38,804 nucleotides of DNA from Purshia tridentata (Eukaryota > Streptophyta > Magnoliopsida > Rosales > Rosaceae). The position numbers and the translations under genes were made by a program. The stretch lies in the NCBI GenBank assembly GCA_003254885.1, contig QANT01007404.1, positions 1 through 38,804 on the forward strand. The letters are read 5' to 3'. Positions 30,801 through 38,804 of this stretch are shown here, one piece after another (the stretch's first letter is position 1; each line of letters begins with the position of its first letter). The notes below the pieces were generated by a model, which made no database searches, was not told the origin of the DNA, and saw only the letters and a program-made list of their open reading frames with translations.

Positions 30801-31923
30801 TAGGGGTAGGCATTTTTAACCAATAATGGCAATAAATAGAAAAACCGACAAACTGAACCCTAATTTTGGTGGTTCAAAAATTTTTTTTTTCATTGTTCGG
30901 TTAAAAAAAAAAACCAAAAAGGGATAACAAATTAAGATATTATTATGATGGTTAACCAATTGAGGGAAGCTTCTCTTATGCGAAACCCATAAAAAAAGTA
31001 TAGTCGAGTGGTTGTACTTTCCCATCTTTTTTTTAATAAACTTCCACACAATTTATGCATAGGAGCTTCCGCAGAAGAGAAGCTTCCACCAACCAAGTAT
31101 TATTAATATTGGTAGGAAAAATACACTAAAGTGTATGGTCAACGTTGGGAGTCAACCATATAGCAAATAAATGTATTTACTATCTTACCAAAACAACCTC
31201 TTTCAAAAACTATAATAATGACATTGACACACTAACCTAAAATATTTTCTTCCATATTTTCAGGTTGCGCCGCTCTCCTCTCTCTCAATTTGACTCTTTT
31301 TCTCTCAGATATGCCTTTAAAAATAGTAACCTAAAACATTTTCTTCCATATTTTTTTGATTCCGCCGCTCTCCTCTAGCTCTTTGAACTTGACTCCCTCC
31401 CTCTCAGATCTCTTTTTCTCCTTCTCAGATCTAGTCTATCTGTCTTTCTCTTTCTTAGATCTCGTCAATTTGTCTTTCTCTTTCTCAGACATTGAACTAT
31501 CAATCTTTCTCTTTTTCGGATCTCGACAATCTATCTTTCTCTTTCTCAAATATCATTGATCTAAATTTCACTTTTTTAGGTATCCTAGATCTGTTCTCTA
31601 TCTCTGTCTCTCTGTCTCTCTCATATTTGTCTTTCTTTTTCTTAGATCTCTTTGATCTATTCTCTTTTTCTTTCTTTCTCGCGCTCTATCAATTTGCCTA
31701 TTGCCATCAAATATCACCGTTGCTCTAGTATGAAATCTAGATCTTGAAACTAAACCGAAAAACATGATCGAAACTGATTTGAAATATATGCCTACCGAAC
31801 TGTTGGTCTTGGCTTCATCAAAGTCAGATCGAGCCAGTTCTTTTTTTGGAGTACCAACACACCAGTGTCAGTTCGAAAACCAACAGAAAGATCGGTGCAC
31901 CAAACCGTGCATGCCCACCCCTA
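30801..31923. mobile_element. 1.1-kb hAT-like element
   Basis: Tips TAGGGGTAGGCAT (left) and, inverted, TAGGGGTGGGCAT (right). Flanks are TGTGTATA and TGTGTAGC, matching at six of eight positions, so a decayed 8-bp target duplication is plausible. Subterminal sequences contain 'aaaccg'/'cggtt' words typical of this element type. The interior holds a pyrimidine-rich minisatellite and no readable transposase. Confidence 0.65.
31230..31690. repeat. Pyrimidine-rich minisatellite
   Basis: A block of about 80 bp ('attttcttccatattttt', 'cgccgctctcctct') is present twice, at about 31240 and 31335. After it come about eight diverged units of some 30 bp built on 'ctttctctttctcagatct'. One frame reads repeated SFSDL-like peptides, which only reflects the repeat. 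Confidence 0.75.
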
Positions 31924-32076
31924 TGTGTAGCACAGTTCTAGAAAACCAAGATGAAGACGGAGACAAAGACGTGTTGATAAAGGACGTAATAGTTTTCAAT
32001 CATCGAATCAATGATTTACCAGAGGTATATATTTTCTTAAACGACCCTTTAAGTATTTCATCACTTCCCTTTCTTT

Positions 32077-32082
<6 letters not shown>

Positions 32083-32111
<29 letters not shown>
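32083..32111. repeat. GT microsatellite
   Basis: About 14 GT units preceded by a short TA run. Confidence 0.75.
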
Positions 32112-34290
32112 ATTTGGGGTTTGATAAATTGGAGCTTTGGTCCTTGTGTTTTGATTAGATTCTGCATTAGGTCTTTGGGGTTTAATTTTTTTCAATTTGG
32201 TCTTTGAGTTTTATAAGTTTTATAGTGTTCTACGACCACAGGACAATTTTGAAATTTCCTTAGTTTGACAAAATCTCTAGATTTTCAATTTGAAGAAGAA
32301 TGATTGCTTTTTTTTTCAAGAAATATGTTATTGCCTATTGGGGGATTAATTGATCCCCCATTTAAAAAAACTAAAAAACACGTACACTTTATGACGTGTT
32401 TTTAAAAGCACTAAGGATACACTTACGTTTGCATCAAATTCCATTAAGCATCTCAAAAAAGCTTTTAGGACATTTAAAAAAATTGAAAGACTATATTTGT
32501 AGGTGTGAGACTATGAGAAAAACCTTAATATATAGACATCATTTTATAGATATTGCTCGTTAACTTGTTAAGAAAAATGACATTATAAAAATTAAAATAG
32601 CGGTTTTTTTTTTCGACCATGTCTTAATCTATTAATATATCACCGTATTTGTCTTTCGATATCTTAAATTTTTCTTTTTAATTAACAATTGATTAAAAAC
32701 TAATATCTAATCTCATAACTAATAACTTAAACTGACCTAAAAAAAACATTAAAAGTGCAAAGTTAAGTCATCTGCATTAATTCTTGGTATATTTTCAGTT
32801 GTGCACTCAGAAGTTTGTCCTTTCGGAAGGCAATATTTTCTCTTGTGTTGATTTCTCTTGTTTGTGATATAAGTATTCATTGGTGTATTAATTTCTTAAA
32901 TCAATGGTTACTGTATCTTTCGTGTTATAGAGTGATGCTGGGTGGCATGAGGGATCCTTCAGAAGATGAAATTAGCAGAGCACCCCACGGAAGCTTTACG
33001 AAGGTTGAGTGTTGCATCATTTTGTGGTTATTAAATGATTAGGCTGCAGCTCAGTTATGAATATTATGACTTTTCATTTTGTGGCAAAATTGGTCGTTTG
33101 GTGTTTCTTTTTCTTGCATGTGTAATTTGGAGTACAGATTGAATCTTATAGTTTTGAGTGCTCCTTGGCAGGTCGAAATTTTTTAACCTAAATCAAAATT
33201 GGACATATCTCAAGTTCAATGCAAGCTGAAGGATATATCTATTTCCCATATATTCAGGTCTAATTTCACTAAATTTTAATCGTTCCATGTATATATAAAG
33301 CTCGAAATGTCTATAATGGGCCCGACACAAACTTTCCATGAGGGTAGCCAAGGGCTGGATCCATTTCATACGTTCTTTATATGTATCTGGCATTGGCCTT
33401 TTGGGCAGGAACAATTTAATTTGGTCGTTTTCTTTGCATCCTCTATTTTAATGAGTAGTAATTGCTGGGATGTTGTTTATGAAAAATAAAATAAAATATC
33501 TGCGACATTTGCAGAAATGATATGAGTGTGACCAGTTGGATTTCATTATTGTCATCTAACTTTTGGTAAAATACTTATTAGTTCTATTAGGGATATATTT
33601 CTTGTTTTTGTTTATGCATCCTGATTTGTTAAGTTCTGATTTGCTCGCGCACTGACCTGGACACGTCATTTGATTACTTTAACAAGGTGATCTTAGTTTA
33701 TTATTAGATTGATTGATTAACAAATAAGTAAGTTTAATTAATTAGTCATGCAAACAAAGTATATAATTTCAACTTAACTTTATTTATGCTTCCTAATAAG
33801 TTTATTTTCTTTTAATTAGTTGTAGCAATTCTATAATCCAATTTTATTTATATAATTAATTGACTTTGATTAATACAACTTAATCAACCAATTATGTAGT
33901 TAAATCCAACTTAGACATGATTAATTAATTAAATTAATCATGCTTAATAACCTTAGAGAGAAAGTAGAGATTAAATACTTGGTTGTAGACCTCCTTAGTT
34001 TAATCTCCACAAATAGAATTGTTAAAACATAAGATTAAAGCCTAATGAGTAATTAACCTTGAATTAAAACAACTTAATTAAGTTCAAGGTTCTCAAAAGT
34101 CTTACCCAAAAACCTTACCTAATCAAGCGAAAAATTTGGCAGAGTTTCCCTACACTTAGGGGGTATATTCAATTATAATTTTAAATAACTTTGGTGGAAT
34201 TGAAATGTTAGATGATATTCAATTAAGATTTTTAAAGTATCTATGAAAATCTAGTCCATTTTATTCAATTAAGCCTAAAGTCACTTTAGG
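32112..34290. other. AT-rich intergenic DNA, no gene recognised
   Basis: Short open frames around 32830-33040 (MLGGMRDPSEDEISRAPHG) and 33193-33414 (minus) do not match a family known to me. 33640-34140 is very AT-rich with many 'ttaattaa' words. This may be the interior of the CACTA-like element. Confidence 0.4.
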
Positions 34291-34500
34291 AGTCGAACTT
34301 GAGTTTGTCTCTCAAAGTTTCGTCACCTGAAATACATTTTCTTGTAGTTATGGTATTTAATCATGACCTTTAAAAAGTCTATAAAAGTTATGCATGCGCA
34401 TGATATTCAAGAAGTCATTTTGAATTATAAGGAATTCATTAAATAATAGATTTTTATGGACTTTAGAATGTAAACTATATTATGTCAAAGTCAATAATTC
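34155..34500. mobile_element. Degenerate 'attcaatt' MITE sequence
   Basis: Begins 'gggggtatattcaattataa' and repeats 'gatattcaattaagattttt'. Similar words are at 2990-3210. Ends were not resolved, and it overlaps the right CACTA-like tip. Confidence 0.4.
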
Positions 34501-35089
34501 AGAATTCTCATGCCTTGCTTTTGCAAATTTTAAAGAATTTCAAATATATTTTTTATTTCTATTTCAAAAATTAATAAAATATATAAAAATGGTATTTATA
34601 TTTCATTAGCATGAAAGCCCACCTCAGTCCAACATAATAACTTTTTATAACATTGTTACTTTCATAGTTATACCCACATGTTTCGATCAATATATATACA
34701 TATGTATATAAATTATTAATAGAGAAATAAAAAGTTATAGTTATGCTTGATGAAAATAAAATCTAACCTTCGGTGTTATTAAATTGAAAATCACATCCTT
34801 AGAAAAGAAAAAAAAAAATTGGAAAATCACATAGGTTTTCAGCACAAATGTTGTATGATCAAAATCAAAAAAATGCTTCTGATTTGCAGTTTATTGCAAT
34901 CATATTGGAGTTAATAAGCTAATGAATATCGTAGCTAATTAAATAAAACTTGCCTCTGATTGCTTCTCCATACACACACACACATATATATATAACTTAA
35001 TTAATTGAAATGATCTTGATATATATATTTTCACACCCACTAGTATTATGTGTATATGTTTGTGTAATTTTTATCTTAATTTGATTCTT

Positions 35090-35300
35090 CTTCCTTCTGG
35101 ATTTTCTTTGTTTCTTAATTACTTTTTTTTTAATAAAAAAATAACTTTTTGTTTTCCGTTTGGATTTTCTTAAATTTTCTTCATGTGTTCATTATTTTTC
35201 CTTTCTTCCTTCTAGATTTTCTTTGTTTGTTATTTACTTTCTAGATTTTCTTTTTTTTTCATGCTATTTACTTTCTGGATTTTCTTTATTTGTTAATTAC
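35090..35300. repeat. Short degenerate tandem repeat before GA3ox copy 2
   Basis: Six or so irregular copies of 'tctggattttctttgttt' with 'ttaattact' spacers, ending where the duplicated GA3ox promoter begins (about 35312). Confidence 0.65.
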
Positions 35301-35502
35301 ACTGCCACCTGGTGCATTACATCATTACATGCAACTCAGAAATGAGAGAAATGTGTACATAAACTTAAAAATGAGAGAAATGGATGGAAAAGTTTGTCAG
35401 GACAAACAAAGGATTTGTACGTTTTAATGTCCCCCATCTCTATATATACTTACGATCGAAGTGCATTATTTCCCACTCACACCTCTCTCTCTCTCTCAAA
35501 CT

Positions 35503-37086
35503 ATGCCTGCAAGCTCAAGCCTCTCTGATGCTGATGCTGCTAAGGACATCACAAACGATGAGTATCCGTCTCTCGACCCATCATCACCAGACTCTGCTAT
35601 TCCGGTCATCGACCTCGCCAGCGCGGACGCCCCCCAACTCATAGGCCATGCCTGTAGAACTTGGGGCGCGTTCCAAGTCACAAACCATGGGATCCCAGAC
35701 AAGGTGGTTGATGACATGGAGTTTGCTGTTCGAAGCCTTTTCTGTCTACCAACCCAACAGAAGCTCAAAGCAGCCCGCTCCCCGAATGGAATGTCTGGTT
35801 ATGGCGTCCACAACTTGAATGCCGACCTCCAAAAGCTCCCCTGCTCTGAGAGCTTCACCGTTGCTGGCTCCCCTCTTGAACAGTTTCGCCAACTTTGGCC
35901 CCATGATTACACCAAATTCTGGTATATATACATATTAGAACACCTTGAGCTAATTTTTGAGTTGGATATGTAGGTTTTAGGTAGATGTAGGTTGCATATG
36001 TAGTTTTTCGATTGCAAATAGGCTTCATATGTAGGTTTTAGTTTGCATATGCAGCTATCCAGCACTTGGCTCTAATTTTGTTATACGAGGTAAGTTTTGG
36101 CCGAGTGGACTGTAAGTTAAGTTTCTCTCTCGTTTTGGCATGTTATGAATTTTATATATGTATATCTATTGTGCTAGCCCAAGTAATATTTGAGTAACAT
36201 TTTGTTTAGGTTAAATTTTGTTATGTAATAATTCATTTTAACTTTGGGTTATTATTCTGATTTTCATGTCTGATTATCAAAAGAATAAATAAATTACACA
36301 TAATGTGTATGAACTATGAAGAGTACTGAAGGCTTCATTTTTATAATGCACTCCGTGATATCCATGAAATCTCGGCCCGATCGACACTGCTTGTTTGGTG
36401 TGATAATATTCAAAAATATTAATTTTATAACCTTTACTTTGTGTCAAAATAGCATCTTTGTTAATGATTGATTTTTTTCTTTTTTCAGTTGTATTTTCGA
36501 AGAATATGAGAAAGAGATTAAAAGACTTTCAGGGAGGCTGATGTTGCTAATGCTCGACTCATTAGGCCTAACCAAGGAAGACGCCAAATGGGCTGACCCA
36601 AAAGGTGAAGTGGAAGATGCCTCAAAGACCTTACAATTCTTTCAATTGAATTCTTACCCGGCTTGTTCGGATCCGAATCGGGTCGTAGGTCTAGCTCAAC
36701 ATACGGATCCAAGTATCTTCAATATCCTTCACCAAAGCAACACTTGTGGCTTGCAAGTTCTCAAAGAGGGCATAGGGTGGCTCACGATTCCACCGATCCC
36801 GGGCGCTTTGGTGGTCAGCCTTGGTGACCTCCTTCAACTATTAACTAACGGGTTGTACCCGAGTGTTATCCACCGGGCAATGGTACACCGAACCCAACAC
36901 CGTTTCTCAATTGCTTACTTATACTCACCGCCGGATAGTGCCCAAATCGCACCCCTACCAAAGTTGGTGAGCCCAAGTCACCCACCCCTCTACTCGCCAA
37001 TCACTTGGGTTGAGTACCTTATAATGTGGGCCAAACTTAAGGACCAGGCACTTTCATCACTTCGGCTTTCAGCTCCTCCAAATTAG
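35503..37086 (+). CDS. GA3ox: Gibberellin 3-beta-dioxygenase (GA3ox) copy 2, internally shortened
   Basis: Exons 35503-35921 and 36489-37086 join in phase to give 338 residues. This 2-oxoglutarate/iron dioxygenase would hydroxylate C-3 of GA9/GA20 to make active gibberellins. It shows WGAFQVTNHGIP, the iron ligands His211, Asp213 (AQHTD) and His268 (VIHRA), and the 2-oxoglutarate pair Arg278/Ser280 (RFS). The frame is open, but compared with copy 1 it lacks a net 75 nt near the N-terminus, including the conserved PDFNSLHELP...TW region, and has changes such as Cys for Trp in LPCSESF. The intron (567 bp) also differs from copy 1 and holds repeated 'gtaggtttta' words. It may be a functional variant, or an enzyme on its way to loss. 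Confidence 0.88.
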
Positions 37087-38100
37087 TCAACGTAAATGAT
37101 CATGTAAAAGTCGACTAGAGAAATAATTATTTTGCTACACAAAATTTTACTTTTAAATTAGAACGTACATTTGGTCTTGACCAATCCAATCTTTCTAAAT
37201 TAGTTAAACCTCATTGACATTGCCCTTTTATTAATACAATAATGCTTTCTTTACAACATTCTTATATCACTTTCTTATAAAATTTTACGTGTCATCACTT
37301 TAATGGTCGGATATAATTATTCTTTTACTTTTTGGGTTTCTATTTTTATTTTTTAATATATGATATATGAATGTCATATAAACTGCTATGCAAAATAATA
37401 TAAAAATATAATAAATGTAGTATTCTTATATTCCACTCAAAGATAAATGTAAAGGAATTGAAAAACAACCTAGAAGTTGCAGTTTCTTAAACACCACTCG
37501 ATTTACCAGTATTGCCCAAAAGCAAACCAATCAAAGTTTTCATGTTTTGATTTCTTAATTGTTTTGCCACCCAATTTTTTTTTTTTTTTAAAATCTCGAT
37601 CACGTTATCACCTACATCTGTTCGAAATATATTGGGAGTTAGTAAATGAATATTTATTTCACATCAACAGGTTCAACAAAAAATAGAGTCATCAGTAGTT
37701 GCCATGGTTAGTAATTTAAACTCATAAATGTAGCATATCTTGGGGTACAATCAATAGGTGACACTTCTACGTACTTTTCCTCATTAATTTCTAACCAGTA
37801 TTTCCATCGTTCACCATATTTAATATTTGTTATCAAGAGGCTAATGTTTGTGGGTTTGTGAGTTTGTGCAATTTTGGATTCTTTAAAAATCTACCTCTTC
37901 AAGCAATATAACATGAAGAGGCTAATGTTTCACCTAAAATTCATCTAAGATGCTGGTAGTCCTTTAATTGCATGCGGACGTGCCACTGTACAGCTAAACT
38001 GGCTTGTATACAGAGAGTTATGTGGTCGTGATTGGATGGTATAAATGATGTTTTGCATCGTGAAAACCTAACTTCTAACCAAGTGATTGTTCGATGAGTA
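37087..38100. other. GA3ox copy 2 3' flank and intergenic DNA
   Basis: 37087-37600 is the duplicate of the flank after copy 1. Beyond that there is no recognisable gene. 'aacatgaagaggctaatgtt' near 37910 partly repeats 'aagaggctaatgttt' near 37836. Confidence 0.5.
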
Positions 38101-38553
38101 AAGGAACAAGAACCTCGCCTGGGTTCTTCTATGCTTTGATCCTCAAGGACTTTGTTGGCTCGGCATCACTATAATAGTATGCTGAAAAGTAAATATGCAA
38201 TAAACAAGCACTTGACTAATTAGATGTAAAAAGAAATTGTGAACCTTAATGTAAAAAGTATGCTCAATCCGATTATCATGAAATCAAGTGACAATTTTTG
38301 TTCTAATAACAAACATCATCTAAAGCAACATAAAACTAAAGGTCAAAAGCAATTAACAAGAAGGGAATCGATACTAGAACAATGAAATCCTAGTAGAGCT
38401 AAAGAAGAAGAAAATTCTTAAGAACTTGAAGAACTTGATCACAATTGGAGGCTGGAGGAGTCTGATAATATGCTAAGGAGCTTTGATTTGTCGTTGTATT
38501 GGGTTGTGTGTTTGTGTTGAGAGCTTTTCTTCATGCTTATGCATGCTTATATA
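38101..38553. other. Intergenic DNA at the right edge, no gene recognised
   Basis: A-rich sequence with no coding pattern. It could be the edge of a retroelement, but no terminal repeat partner is visible. Confidence 0.35.
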
Positions 38554-38804
38554 TAGGGGTGCACACGGATCGGTTATCTGATCCACAAATCATTATCCAT
38601 ATCCGATCCACAAATTCAAATATCCACAAGTTCGAATATCCACAAAATCGGATCGGATCGGATCGGATGATGGATAATATCCAAATAATAACATAAAAAT
38701 TATTTAGCAAGTACACAACATAAAAATTATCCCTCAAATTAATTCAATAGTTACACAATATAAAATTTTGAAATTAAGACAAGCCTCAAATATAACAAAT
38801 TCTT
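38554..38804. mobile_element. Left end of another hAT-like element, cut by the window edge
   Basis: Starts TAGGGGTGCACACGGATCGG, the same end type as the element at 30801. It carries GGATC-rich subterminal repeats (about 38649-38668) and 'atccac' words, then AT-rich sequence that leaves the window. The other end and target duplication are not visible. Confidence 0.55.

Larger units (their letters stand above)
28852..34352. mobile_element. Possible CACTA-like element, degraded, with nested insertions
   Basis: The left tip 'cattacaagaaaaaat' at 28852 resembles the CACTACAAGAAAA end of plant CACTA transposons. The reverse complement of the right tip near 34337-34352 is 'ataactacaagaaaatg'. Both sides carry subterminal copies of a GGNGACGAAA-type word (left at about 28872, with variants to 29130; right at about 34298-34330, inverted). 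No transposase could be read and no 3-bp target duplication was confirmed, so the two tips may belong to different elements. Confidence 0.45.

Noticed and set aside
31356..31728. Open frames rich in Ser, Phe and Leu with repeated SFSDL
   Set aside because: They arise from the CT-rich minisatellite; all frames of such a repeat stay open.
1..38804. CRISPR arrays, bacterial operons, ribosome binding sites, tRNA or rRNA genes
   Set aside because: The window is plant nuclear DNA; I saw no spaced short palindromic repeats and no tRNA or rRNA signature.

Overview
The window is nuclear DNA from a flowering plant, almost certainly a eudicot. Evidence: AT-rich intergenic DNA, GT-AG introns, and plant-only families (S-protein homologues, plastid ribosomal protein PSRP5, PLS-class PPR, wall-associated kinase, gibberellin 3-oxidase), plus copia, hAT-like, CACTA-like and foldback repeats. 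I lean towards a rosid, possibly Rosaceae, but nothing here proves it. Single Ns sit in or beside homopolymer runs at about 2393, 6843, 7735 and 24200, so run lengths there are unreliable.

Layout: 1-4000 holds two tandem S-protein-homologue genes (1453-1857 and 3348-3743), with duplicated promoters and 3' flanks and a ladder of promoter-like repeats upstream. 4330-5270 is a decayed Ty1-copia element. 5642-6700 (minus) is a two-exon gene for plastid ribosomal protein PSRP5. 7890-8280 (minus) is an RNase H relic. 10911-14074 (minus) is a complete eight-exon sucrose-phosphate phosphatase gene of 425 codons. Its upstream side carries a long imperfect hairpin and a frame-broken first exon of HASTY (exportin-5) pointing the other way. 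14843-16399 is an intronless PPR gene whose tail runs directly into an intron-bearing ORC1 pseudogene (16392-17668).

18100-19260 holds two foldback elements and an in-frame tandem repeat. 19653-25777 is a three-exon wall-associated receptor-kinase gene. Its 3.6-kb second intron contains a 1.8-kb giant inverted repeat with an 8-bp target duplication. 26664-28208 and 35503-37086 are tandem gibberellin 3-oxidase paralogues, each damaged differently: the first by a 103-bp frameshifting tandem duplication in exon 2, the second by a 75-bp in-frame loss near the N-terminus. Between them lies a transposon nest: CACTA-like ends, a 566-bp hAT-type element with perfect 8-bp target duplications, and a 1.1-kb hAT-like element. 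Another element of that last end type starts at 38554 and runs off the window.

The genes do not form one pathway. They span reproductive/secreted signalling, plastid translation, sucrose synthesis, organelle RNA processing, wall sensing and gibberellin activation. The most striking feature is how many gene fragments and duplications meet here: HASTY exon 1, the ORC1 core, and the S-protein and GA3ox pairs. I found no convincing new multi-gene system. The best leads are the hairpin next to the HASTY relic, the intronic inverted repeat and the reciprocally damaged GA3ox pair.
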